This document shows positions 1-7,952 of a stretch of 64,000 nt of DNA, one piece after another. Position 1 is the stretch's first letter; each line of letters starts with the position of its first letter. The DNA comes from MED-G105 sp039025235. Lineage in GTDB: Bacteria > Pseudomonadota > Alphaproteobacteria > Caulobacterales > Parvularculaceae. Made by a program: the position numbers and the translations under genes. The stretch is taken from the NCBI GenBank assembly GCA_039025235.1, contig JBCCOS010000014.1:40933-104932 (forward strand), written 5' to 3'. The notes under the pieces were generated by a model. It was not told the origin of the DNA. It did not search any database and saw only the letters and a program-made list of their open reading frames with translations.

Positions 1-2
1 TC

Positions 3-176
3 GTGAACCAGGGAATCTTGGGCCCTGTCGGGTTTATGGCCGCAGTGATCATGCTGGTCATTGGCGCCGGTTCGCTTGTCCGCGGCGCCGTCTTACCAGG
101 CATATTCGGCATCATTGGCGCGGCCGCTGTCTTCTCGGCCGACCAAGTCGTCACCACCCTCGGCTTCGTCATCTGA
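3..176 (+). CDS. traA: Conjugative pilin TraA/VirB2-like (5' end outside window)
   Basis: The frame is open from the first bases of the window to a TGA at 174-176. It encodes about 57 residues, nearly all hydrophobic: a segment containing GFMAAVIMLVIGAGSL, a short polar turn (VRGA), then a second segment with PGIFGIIGAAAVFSADQ. Two membrane-spanning stretches around a small basic loop, directly upstream of traL, is the arrangement of F/VirB2-type pilins. The precursor's signal region would lie before the window, although an in-frame GTG at 3 also exists. Pilin identity is inferred from position and composition, since these proteins are poorly conserved. The S26 peptidase at 11973 is a plausible processing partner. 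Confidence 0.6.
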   Translation: MNQGILGPVGFMAAVIMLVIGAGSLVRGAVLPGIFGIIGAAAVFSADQVVTTLGFVI

Positions 177-217
177 GACGAAGTCGGCCCCAAAGCCGGC
201 TTGATCGCCGGTAGATG

Positions 218-315
218 GGCGAACGGTGGGGATCAAGCGTCATAAACAAGTCTGGCGCGACCACTAGCAAGAGATCGCACGTCCCCCGGGCGACCTCTGA
301 TCCCCGCCGTTCGCC
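218..315 (+). repeat. Long inverted repeat (18-bp arms) between pilin gene and traL
   Basis: The arms at 218-235 and 298-315 are complementary over 18 positions with a single T/G mismatch, which would be a G-U pair in RNA. The loop is about 62 nt. The pair sits in the 156-bp gap after the pilin stop and ends 17 bp before the traL ATG. A smaller stem (CCGGC/GCCGG, about 195-210) precedes it. In the transcript this would form a large stable stem behind the pilin message, suited to mRNA stabilisation or partial attenuation so that pilin is made in excess over the assembly proteins. The pairing is seen directly; the function is inferred. Confidence 0.6.
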
Positions 316-332
316 AATAAATTGGTATAGAA

Positions 333-599
333 ATGAAAACACGCGTCCCACAATACCTACATTTGCCGCCGCAAGTACTGTGGTTTGATACGCATGAACT
401 CTTGGTTCTTGTGGCGGCCTATATCGGTTCTCTGCTGCTTAAAGGTCATTCTTGGATTGTGATGTTAGCGCTTGCCGTCTTCGTTATTCAATTCAAACGA
501 AAGAAGCCGCGTGGATATATCGCCCATCTTTTCTATCGAACGGGTCTCTTCCAACTGAAACATTACCCCGTTCCAGTGGCGAGGAGGTTCTATGACTGA
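333..599 (+). CDS. traL: Type-F T4SS protein TraL
   Basis: This 88-residue protein has two closely spaced hydrophobic segments (about residues 24-38 and 41-54) followed by a basic stretch and the motif KKPRGYIAHLFYRTGL (about 57-72), typical of TraL, the small inner-membrane VirB3-like component of F-type mating channels. It is the first gene after the pilin and the inter-gene hairpin, and its 3' end overlaps traE by 8 bp, so translation is probably coupled. The length matches the family (about 90-100 residues). Confidence 0.85.
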   Translation: MKTRVPQYLHLPPQVLWFDTHELLVLVAAYIGSLLLKGHSWIVMLALAVFVIQFKRKKPRGYIAHLFYRTGLFQLKHYPVPVARRFYD

Positions 600-1227
600 C
601 GCGGCACAAATAAGCGACAGCCATATTCCGGCCGACCAGGGCGGATCTGGATTTATTAATCGATACTTACAGGGATCATCGAATCTATGGGCGGAAAACC
701 GTATCCTAAAGTTCGTCAGTATTACGTGCCTCTGCAGCGTTATATTGATGTCAATACTGGTTTATACGCTTTCCAATAGGACGCGAACGATTGTTGTTCC
801 CTTCGGGGGAGACACGCCCGAACTTCTGATTGTCGGCAATGATCCCTCGATGGAGTATTTGGCCGCGATTGCCAAAAATGTCGTTCATCTAACGGGAACG
901 TACACCGCGTCGACCGCCGAGCATCAATTCAACGAAGTCCTAAAGTTCGTACACCCATCCGTCTATAATCAAGTACGTGACGATTGGAAAAAGCTTGTTC
1001 AAAGTCTGCGAGACTACCGAGAGGTAAGTTTCGCGACCTATATCATGCCGCAAAAGCCGATTGAGGTTTTTGGCGATAAGATGCGGGTCCCAGCTCAACG
1101 ATCGCGCTATCTCGGCGGAAAGTCCAACACCGAAACCGGCCACGTCGTCATCGACTATGTCATCGAGAATGGACGTTGGTGGATGACGTCTGTGGAGTTT
1201 GTTCCCTCCGGCGGGGTCTCACGATGA
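592..1227 (+). CDS. traE: Type-F T4SS protein TraE (VirB5/VirB8-like)
   Basis: The protein has 211 residues: a cytoplasmic N-terminus of about 40, one membrane segment (about 42-64, ending SILVYTLSNRTRTIVVPF), then a periplasmic domain ending with WWMTSVEFVPSGG. That topology, and the position between traL and traK, is characteristic of TraE, a bitopic inner-membrane protein of the F-type pilus assembly complex. The start overlaps the traL 3' end by 8 bp; the stop overlaps the traK start as ATGA. Confidence 0.85.
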   Translation: MTDAAQISDSHIPADQGGSGFINRYLQGSSNLWAENRILKFVSITCLCSVILMSILVYTLSNRTRTIVVPFGGDTPELLIVGNDPSMEYLAAIAKNVVHLTGTYTASTAEHQFNEVLKFVHPSVYNQVRDDWKKLVQSLRDYREVSFATYIMPQKPIEVFGDKMRVPAQRSRYLGGKSNTETGHVVIDYVIENGRWWMTSVEFVPSGGVSR

Positions 1228-1976
1228 GACAGCATATAGCCCACTTGGCGACGTTTTTCGCGTCGGTGTTGTTGACGACTGCGATGGCTGATGACCGCAA
1301 TTACGGGATCGTCGTCTATCCTGAAAGTCCGGTAACCGTTCAGTTGTCAAACCGCGACATTAATAGATTGGTTTGCCAAAGCGGCTCGATGGAGGACATC
1401 AAATATTCGACTGAGAAGGGCATTATCGTTGAGGGCGCCGGTTCCGATTTCTTCGTGAAATTTCAAATGATCGAAGTGGGCGAGCAAAGGACCTTTGTAC
1501 AGGCGCGCTCGGAGTTTTTCGTCCGTTGCGGCGGAAAAATGTACACGCTGTTCGGTGAGCCAAAGAACATTAAAGCCCAAACGATTTTCCTCGGCGGCGA
1601 AACAAAGGGCGAGGAAGAAAACGTTGCCGTTTTCAATCCGATGTCTGATGAAGAACGCGTCATTTCGATTACGCATTCTATCTTAAAAGATGAAACGCCC
1701 GCGTCGTTCTCAAGCGTTTCCCTTGATGAGCCTTACAAGAGCGGTCTTATTCCGGGTGTCGATATCCGCCGCCGCACGCATTTTCATGTTGAGGGGACGG
1801 GGCTTTCAGCCGCTGAATTTTTAATCCGCGCTTCGCGGCGTGTGCGCTTGCAAGAGGCGGAATTCATGCGCCGGGCCTTCGGAAATTCAATCTACGCCAT
1901 CACGCTCGAAACGCCAGAACTTGGGGCCGGTGACGTGACGCGCGCCGTCATTGTTTACCGGGGAGTGAGCCGATGA
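1224..1976 (+). CDS. traK: Type-F T4SS secretin-like protein TraK
   Basis: This gene product has 250 residues with the start placed at 1224, where ATG overlaps the traE TGA. A longer in-frame start at 1176 lies inside traE and would hide the signal peptide. The N-terminus MRQHIAHLATFFASVLLTTA is a classical signal peptide cleaved near AMA-DD. The mature region has the TraK layout: an N-terminal domain with NRLVCQSG and SEFFVRCGGKMYTLFG, and a C-terminal domain ending GDVTRAVIVYRGVSR. TraK is the VirB9-like periplasmic partner of TraB and TraV in the outer-membrane core complex. It overlaps traB by 4 bp. Confidence 0.85.
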   Translation: MRQHIAHLATFFASVLLTTAMADDRNYGIVVYPESPVTVQLSNRDINRLVCQSGSMEDIKYSTEKGIIVEGAGSDFFVKFQMIEVGEQRTFVQARSEFFVRCGGKMYTLFGEPKNIKAQTIFLGGETKGEEENVAVFNPMSDEERVISITHSILKDETPASFSSVSLDEPYKSGLIPGVDIRRRTHFHVEGTGLSAAEFLIRASRRVRLQEAEFMRRAFGNSIYAITLETPELGAGDVTRAVIVYRGVSR

Positions 1977-3229
1977 ATTTCCGTGAACGTCTGGACGCTT
2001 TGCCGTCCTCGAAGCGCCAACTTCTCTACGTTGTATCATCGTTAGGCGCAATTTGCGTCGTCGGATTAGGCGCTTGGTCGTTGAAGTCCGAACGTAAATT
2101 AGAAGAGGCGGAAACCGCTGAAATCGGGAAGGTCGCTCACACTGCCGACCTCTTGGAGGACACGCTTAAGGAACGGGTCGAGACCCGCGTTAATGAACTC
2201 GAACAAGATAATGCGGACGTCAAGAGCTTGCTCAATGAAGTCATTGACACCCTGAACCGGAGTAAGCGTGAGAATGATAGATCTATCAAACGTCTAGAAG
2301 ATGGGATTGAACAGTCCAAACGTGAAGCGGAAGCGATCGCCGCTGACGCTGATGAAACCGATGTTGATTTATCGCCCAAAAACGAACTCGCCACGATTGG
2401 ACGTCAGGTCGCGCCAACCTATCCCCCGCCGCCGCCCGGAACCGGACAGCCAATACCGCCTGTAGGACTGCAATCGGCGAACTACACCCCGCCGCCGCCC
2501 CCTGAGCCTATTGTCCTTGGCGCGATTTCAACAGGCGTTGTCACTGGGTTTCAAGCGCCGGAAAAAAAAAGCCCGAACGGGCAAGACGGGATCTATTTAC
2601 CGCCTGGCTTTATGAATGCCCGGTTGCTGACGGGTGTTGACGCGCTTGTTTCACAAGGAGCGACGGGCAACCCAGAACCGATTATCGCGCGTGTTCAGGC
2701 GCCTGCGGTCCTACCGAATCATGTACGCGCGAACCTGCAAGGCTGTTTTGTTGTGGGGTCAGCGACCGGCAGTCTTGCAAAAGAGCGCGTTGAAGTAAGA
2801 GCAGTGTCTCTTTCATGCATTGATTTTCAAGAGCGCGCGATCGTTGATGTACCAATTAAAGGCTTCTTCGTCGATACGGACGGAAAGAAAGGCCTGTCGG
2901 GCCGTGTTGTGACGCGATCAGGCGCTTTACTCGCCAGATCTTTTGTCGCCGGCGTTCTGTCAGGTTTTGGAGAGGCTGTCCAAGCAAGTGCCGGCACAAG
3001 GGCGGTTTCTCCTCTCGGAGAGGTTCGCTCGTTCGATGCGGCGGATGTCGCTACGGCCGGGCTCGGGGGCGGGGTCTCTCAAGCCTCCGAGGACTTATCT
3101 GAACTTTATCTCGAATTGGCGCGTCAAGCCGGTCCCGTTGTCGAAGTGGGCGCGGGTAAGGACGTCGTTCTTGTCGTCCAAGAGGGCGTAACGCTCACCA
3201 TAAGGAGGGACGTTAATGTCGTACAATAA
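1973..3229 (+). CDS. traB: Type-F T4SS protein TraB (VirB10-like)
   Basis: The protein has 418 residues. It has a short cytoplasmic tail, one membrane helix (about 19-36), a charged coiled-coil region (about 42-130), a proline-rich linker (about 152-185, runs of PPPPP) and a C-terminal TrbI/VirB10-type domain with the VLPNHVRANLQGCFVVGSA motif. It spans both membranes and connects the inner-membrane ATPases to the TraV/TraK ring. F TraB is of similar length (475). It starts in an ATGA overlap with traK and overlaps traV by 14 bp. Confidence 0.9.
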   Translation: MNFRERLDALPSSKRQLLYVVSSLGAICVVGLGAWSLKSERKLEEAETAEIGKVAHTADLLEDTLKERVETRVNELEQDNADVKSLLNEVIDTLNRSKRENDRSIKRLEDGIEQSKREAEAIAADADETDVDLSPKNELATIGRQVAPTYPPPPPGTGQPIPPVGLQSANYTPPPPPEPIVLGAISTGVVTGFQAPEKKSPNGQDGIYLPPGFMNARLLTGVDALVSQGATGNPEPIIARVQAPAVLPNHVRANLQGCFVVGSATGSLAKERVEVRAVSLSCIDFQERAIVDVPIKGFFVDTDGKKGLSGRVVTRSGALLARSFVAGVLSGFGEAVQASAGTRAVSPLGEVRSFDAADVATAGLGGGVSQASEDLSELYLELARQAGPVVEVGAGKDVVLVVQEGVTLTIRRDVNVVQ

Positions 3230-3822
3230 TAGTTCATTGGCCCACTGGGCGCTTCTGATCTTGGGCTGTTTTACGAACGGTTGCGCTTCCTTCTTGCCTT
3301 ATGAAGATGACTTTGCCTGCAAAAACGAAGACCATGGCCAGTGCATTCACCCTGAAGCGGCTTATCGTGAAGCCGTCACGGAAACCGCGCCGGATGCCGG
3401 TTTTCGGGAAGTCAACCACTCGCAGAAGAAGAAGCGCCGCGCCGCAAGGTCAACCCGACTTGGTGGCCGTCGGGTACGATGGCTATCAGGAAGCTGTTTA
3501 TAGCCAATTAAAAACGATGATCGAGCGGCCTGTCACGCCAATGGTGGCGCCGGCGAAAACGATACGAACGCTCATACTTCCTTATACCGATAACCAGTCA
3601 GAGGGCCGGCTTTATATGCCGCGTTATGTGTTCTCCGTGTTGCAAGGCCCAAAATTTGTATTGGGTGATTATTTGACAAGCGGTGAACGGGATCTCGCTG
3701 GGACGCTCGCAAACGGTCTTTTCACATCCCCGGCAAGCACCGCTGGATCGCCGAAACGGCTGACGCCAACCGCTGCGGCCGGAAAATCAAAAAACAATCG
3801 ACAGAGCAAAAGCGGGAACTAA
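3216..3822 (+). pseudogene. traV: Outer-membrane lipoprotein TraV, split by a frameshift
   Basis: Two overlapping frames together read as TraV. The first (3216-3503) supplies a signal/lipobox region (LGCFTNGCASFLPYEDDFAC) and the Cys-rich segment CKNEDHGQCIHPEAAYREAV. It then degenerates after about 3420 into basic, non-family sequence. The family resumes one frame over with DGYQEAVYSQLKTMIERPVT, TLILPYTDNQSEGRLYMPRY and PKFVLGDYL, running to a TAA at 3820-3822. The switch must fall at about 3420-3450, around a short AGA/GAA run. TraV anchors the TraK/TraB ring in the outer membrane, so a real disruption would probably block mating. Alternatives are a sequencing indel or a recoding site. It is the 3' neighbour of traB and lies 4 bp from traC. 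Confidence 0.75.
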
Positions 3823-3826
3823 ACTC

Positions 3827-6346
3827 ATGAACTTCCTTTTTGGCTCAGAGGGCGGCATTACGCACAGGGACCTTCGGTCTATGGTCGAGCGGGAGCGGTT
3901 TTCCGACTTTTTGCCGTGGGTGCGGTATGATTTTGATCGGAATTATTACACCACGATAGACGACAGCTTCGGTTATATATTTGAGATTGAGCCGGCAACG
4001 TATGCTGATGAAAGCGTCGTCGAAGCAATGAACGGGATGATGAATATCGCCTTCGAAAAGGGCACGATCGTCCAGTTTGTCTTATTTGCCGATCCGTATC
4101 TCGGCGATTTCATGACGCGCTTCATGGGGGCAAAGACGCGGGGCCAGAAGCTCGTCACGGACAATGCAGCGCATTTCGTACGTCATATCCTCGATAATCA
4201 AGAGGGTATGGATCAGTTGTACGGCATTCCGATCCGTAATTTCCGGACCTTTATCTGCGTTAAGTCAAAAAAGCCGCTTTCTGAGGATTTGGTCTCTGTC
4301 ACGGAAGAGCAATTGAAGCGGTTCGGCGTGCGGCGCGTTCTACCAGGCGGCAATGAAGGATTGTTGGCGACGTTTAGGCGGTTTTTCTCTGACATGCGCG
4401 CTTCGCGGACCGGTCAGTATGACCAAGGTAAAGCCATCCGTAAGCAAGTCTTGGACGCCGGCGCCGCGATCGAGTTTGGCGAGAAGAATGTGCGTTTCGG
4501 CGGCCATTTCGGTCGTTGCCTAACGCCGCAAGCCCAGCCGACGCAAGTAACGCCCCATTCTATCAATCGCCTCGCCGGCGGTATGATGGGATTGATCGAT
4601 GACGCTGAGCAAATCACTGGACCGTTCATGATCTGCATGAACGTCATCTTTGATGATCCGACGCTTGAGATCAGCGCCAAGAGTCAAGTGGTGACAATGC
4701 AACGGGCAGGGGGCGCTGTCGCTCAGCAATTGTCGAAAATGGTTGAGGAATACCATTGGGCGGTTGATGCGATAAAGGGCGAGAAGTTTGTTCGTATCTT
4801 ACCGAGCGTTTGGGTGTTCGGGTTTGATGAGCAAGAGCTCAGGGACAATGTCGCGCGCGTTCGCCGGCTTTACGAAAGCCAACAGTACGCGATGCAAGAA
4901 GAGTCTTATCTTTCAAAACCGCTTTTTATCGCGTCGCTGCCCCTAGGGTTATATCTCGGCAAATCCAACCTCAAAACGCTGGACCGCGATTTCGTCGTTC
5001 CAGCTAAGACTGCGGCCGTCATGGCGCCCGTGCAAGGAGATTTTCGCGGCGCTGGCCGCCCTGTTCAGGTCTTTGTTGGTCGGAAGGGTCAAATCTGCGG
5101 GTTCGATCTGTTCAATGCACGCACCAATAATTTCAACTTTCTTGTTTCGGCCGAGTCCGGGGCCGGTAAATCGTTTCTGCTGAATAATCTCGTCTACCAA
5201 TATTACGCTGCTGGGTCGGCGATCCGGATCATCGATATCGGCTATTCCTATCAGAAAAACTGTCAGCTGCTTGGAGGTCGGTTTATTGACGTCGGCGGTG
5301 AGCAGGTTGTTCTGAACCCTTTTGATGTTTCTGGCGGCGACGCACAAGACAAAGAGCTCGCCATTCAAACCGCGTCTGACGTTCTTGCCTTGATGGCGAC
5401 ATCGGCCGCGGGGTCCGCGCTTAACGATACGCAAATCAATCTTTTGAAGTCGGCCGCAAAGTGGGTCTTTAAAGAAGGACGTCATATCAAGGGCATCGAC
5501 GCGGCGCGCGAATACCTGATGACGTTTCCTCTGCATGCATCAGATGCAGATAAAGAAGCCGCAGACGTTTTGAAGGAATCGGCGCAGCTTCTTGGTTTCA
5601 ATATTCAAGGGTATTGCTCGGACGGCGAGTATGGGCACTTTTTCAATGGCCCATCGACGCTTCACATTCAGAACGACGATTTCGTTGTTCTCGAGCTAGA
5701 AAAGCTCCGTAACTACAAACAGCTCTTTTCGGTCCTGGTGATTCAGGTGCTGAATTCAGTTACGCAGGATCTCTATTTGTCGGATCGAGAACGGGCCCGG
5801 TTCATTTTGTTTGAAGAAGCCGCCGCGTTCTTAAAAGACAATATGGCGGGATCTATGTCGCGAACCTTCGCTGGCGTCATAGAGGCAGGCTTTCGACGTG
5901 CACGGAAATATAAGGGCAGTTTTGGCATTGTGTTGCAAAGCGTCTTGGATCTCGAGAGCTTTGGGGACGTCGGGCAGGTCGTTTGGGAAAACGCCGCCAC
6001 GAAATTCTTACTTCAAGGCCAATCCTACGACAAGGCGGCAGACAAGAAGGTCATACCTTATGACGGGTTTGCCCTCGAACTTTTGAAGTCTGTACGGAAC
6101 AACAAGCCGAACTATTCGGAGATGTTTATTCAGTCTCCTTACGGATGCGGCGTGGCGCGTCTCGTCGTCGACCCGCATAGTTACTGGATCAATACGTCTG
6201 ATCCGAGCGATGTCGCTAGGTTTAACCGACTTGTTGGTAAAGGTCTGACGCCTGCTCAAGCCATCGATGTCCTGGTTGAAGACCGTGAAAGCGAAATTCT
6301 CGCAAAACGTATAGAAGACTTCTCAAATCGGGTGGCGGCCGAATGA
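3827..6346 (+). CDS. traC: Type-F T4SS ATPase TraC (VirB4 family)
   Basis: The protein has 839 residues (F TraC 875). The N-terminal half contains the TraC/VirB4 domain (YDFDRNYYTTIDDSFGYIFE). The C-terminal half is a P-loop ATPase with Walker A AESGAGKSFLL (about residues 442-452) and Walker B ARFILFEEAAAFL (about 656-668), where a double acidic pair follows the hydrophobic strand. It energises pilus assembly at the inner-membrane face. It starts 4 bp after traV and overlaps traW by 4 bp. No defect is visible. Confidence 0.93.
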   Translation: MNFLFGSEGGITHRDLRSMVERERFSDFLPWVRYDFDRNYYTTIDDSFGYIFEIEPATYADESVVEAMNGMMNIAFEKGTIVQFVLFADPYLGDFMTRFMGAKTRGQKLVTDNAAHFVRHILDNQEGMDQLYGIPIRNFRTFICVKSKKPLSEDLVSVTEEQLKRFGVRRVLPGGNEGLLATFRRFFSDMRASRTGQYDQGKAIRKQVLDAGAAIEFGEKNVRFGGHFGRCLTPQAQPTQVTPHSINRLAGGMMGLIDDAEQITGPFMICMNVIFDDPTLEISAKSQVVTMQRAGGAVAQQLSKMVEEYHWAVDAIKGEKFVRILPSVWVFGFDEQELRDNVARVRRLYESQQYAMQEESYLSKPLFIASLPLGLYLGKSNLKTLDRDFVVPAKTAAVMAPVQGDFRGAGRPVQVFVGRKGQICGFDLFNARTNNFNFLVSAESGAGKSFLLNNLVYQYYAAGSAIRIIDIGYSYQKNCQLLGGRFIDVGGEQVVLNPFDVSGGDAQDKELAIQTASDVLALMATSAAGSALNDTQINLLKSAAKWVFKEGRHIKGIDAAREYLMTFPLHASDADKEAADVLKESAQLLGFNIQGYCSDGEYGHFFNGPSTLHIQNDDFVVLELEKLRNYKQLFSVLVIQVLNSVTQDLYLSDRERARFILFEEAAAFLKDNMAGSMSRTFAGVIEAGFRRARKYKGSFGIVLQSVLDLESFGDVGQVVWENAATKFLLQGQSYDKAADKKVIPYDGFALELLKSVRNNKPNYSEMFIQSPYGCGVARLVVDPHSYWINTSDPSDVARFNRLVGKGLTPAQAIDVLVEDRESEILAKRIEDFSNRVAAE

Positions 6347-6981
6347 GGACTTCTGCACCATATCTCTGGGCTGTCGCCGTTTTCTGTTTTGGCGGTTTGC
6401 AAGCATCTGCGAGCGAAGGTCCGACCATTGGCGCCGTCTATGACATTATCGAGCCCGACGCACTTCTGGAAATAGAGAGCGCCGTTGCTGGCAAGTCGAT
6501 CACCTTGGACGACTTTGGCGACTCCGATCATTGGTCGGCGACGCAATCGCAACGCTTGGCCGTAGCGCAGAAGAACAGAACCCGCGACGTCATACCTTGG
6601 TTCTCTTTGCCCTTTGATATCCCAAACCCAGAAGGTGGAATACTCTATCCGCAGGGCTACACATTTAACCCTCTAGAATACGTCCGTTTACCGAACACGT
6701 TATGGATTGTCCGTGAGGATCAACTTGAATGGGCATTTGAGAACTCAGGCACATTCGACATGATTATTCTATCGGGTGGCAACGCGCTTAAGCAGAGTAA
6801 CCAGCGTCAACATCCTGTCTTCATGTTGGAGTCACAACTTTCGGCGCGACTTAATCTCGAGTTTGCGCCGTCCAAAGTATGGCAGGACGGCACAGTATTA
6901 AAGGTACAAGAGTTCGTTCCGGTTCCGGCCGACTCTGGCGATTCAGAGTCGATAAAAGAATTGACGGAGGCGAGCAAATGA
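6343..6981 (+). CDS. traW: Type-F T4SS periplasmic protein TraW
   Basis: The protein has 212 residues with a signal peptide ending near LQASA. The mature part begins with IGAVYDIIEPDALLEIES, the typical TraW opening, followed by PEGGILYPQGYTFNPLEYV and a C-terminal MIILSGGNALK segment. TraW is periplasmic and works with TrbC and TraU in pilus extension. It overlaps traC and traU by ATGA junctions, so the order traC-traW-traU-traN-trbC follows F apart from the missing small trb genes. Confidence 0.88.
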   Translation: MRTSAPYLWAVAVFCFGGLQASASEGPTIGAVYDIIEPDALLEIESAVAGKSITLDDFGDSDHWSATQSQRLAVAQKNRTRDVIPWFSLPFDIPNPEGGILYPQGYTFNPLEYVRLPNTLWIVREDQLEWAFENSGTFDMIILSGGNALKQSNQRQHPVFMLESQLSARLNLEFAPSKVWQDGTVLKVQEFVPVPADSGDSESIKELTEASK

Positions 6982-7952
6982 GACGTCTCCTCGTCACTGT
7001 CATCTTTCTATGCTTGAGCGGTATTGGCGGCGTTGCAAACGCGTCTCCGTGCAATGACGGCTTCATCAATCCTCTCACCAAGACGTCTTGGCAGTGCATA
7101 TTTCCGATTGAGATCGGCGGCGTTTCGATAGGGAAGCGGACTCCGCTCGATAAAGGCAATCCAAAGAGCCCGATATGTATTTGCCCGTCGAGCTTTGGGA
7201 TCCCCTTGCCTGGCATACGCGTCAATTTCTGGAATCCAAGTCGCTGGATCGACACCGTTGAAAACCCCGGTTGTTTGATGGCGCTCGGCGTTGATGTCAT
7301 GGGTGAAACGGGCAGGCTACACGGGACAACTCGCAATGATCCCGGTCAGGCGTCGTCGCTGACATTTGCACAAATGCACTACTACATTTCGCCGCTCTGG
7401 GCGCTCGTCGGATTGTTTTCGGACCTCCCTTGCTTGCGAGACGAAGGCTTCGACGTCGCGTTGATTTCTGAGATCTTGCCGACTTACCAAAACGAAGTCC
7501 TTGGCGCGATACTCAATCCCGAAGCAATACTCTTCGGAAACCCTGCCGCGGTCTTGGCATGCGTCGCCGATGCGGCCCGCGCGAATACAGGCGGCACGTT
7601 TGATCCCTTGTTTTGGTGCATGGGCGGTTGGGGAAGCGTCTACCCATTAGGCGGGCACTCCACATCCGGCGATATCGTCGAAGCAAACGCGGCCATTGCC
7701 GCAAAGCAGATATTCCTAATGGGACGTCTCGGCCTCCTTCGGATTTATGATCGAAGCGGCTGCTATGAAACGCCGGCGCCGATCTGGAAGAAGTCTCGAT
7801 TTAAGCTCCAAGAGATGGAGCCGGTGAAATCTGGACGATGCGTCAATATCGGTCGCACGGGATTGTTATGGACGGCCCTGAAACACCCGCCGCATAAGGA
7901 TAATTACGCGTGGAACGTATTTGAAAAGGTCTTTTGTTGTGTACGACCTTAG
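6978..7952 (+). CDS. traU: Type-F T4SS protein TraU
   Basis: The protein has 324 residues from the ATG at 6978, which overlaps the traW stop; an upstream in-frame start at 6879 lies inside traW. The signal peptide MRRLLVTVIFLCLSGIGGVA is followed by the diagnostic TraU start CNDGFINPLTKTSWQCIFPI and many cysteines. The family is periplasmic, disulfide-rich, and needed for DNA transfer and pilus assembly. F TraU is 330 residues. Its 3' end overlaps the next gene by about 32 bp if the TTG start of that gene is used. Confidence 0.9.
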   Translation: MRRLLVTVIFLCLSGIGGVANASPCNDGFINPLTKTSWQCIFPIEIGGVSIGKRTPLDKGNPKSPICICPSSFGIPLPGIRVNFWNPSRWIDTVENPGCLMALGVDVMGETGRLHGTTRNDPGQASSLTFAQMHYYISPLWALVGLFSDLPCLRDEGFDVALISEILPTYQNEVLGAILNPEAILFGNPAAVLACVADAARANTGGTFDPLFWCMGGWGSVYPLGGHSTSGDIVEANAAIAAKQIFLMGRLGLLRIYDRSGCYETPAPIWKKSRFKLQEMEPVKSGRCVNIGRTGLLWTALKHPPHKDNYAWNVFEKVFCCVRP

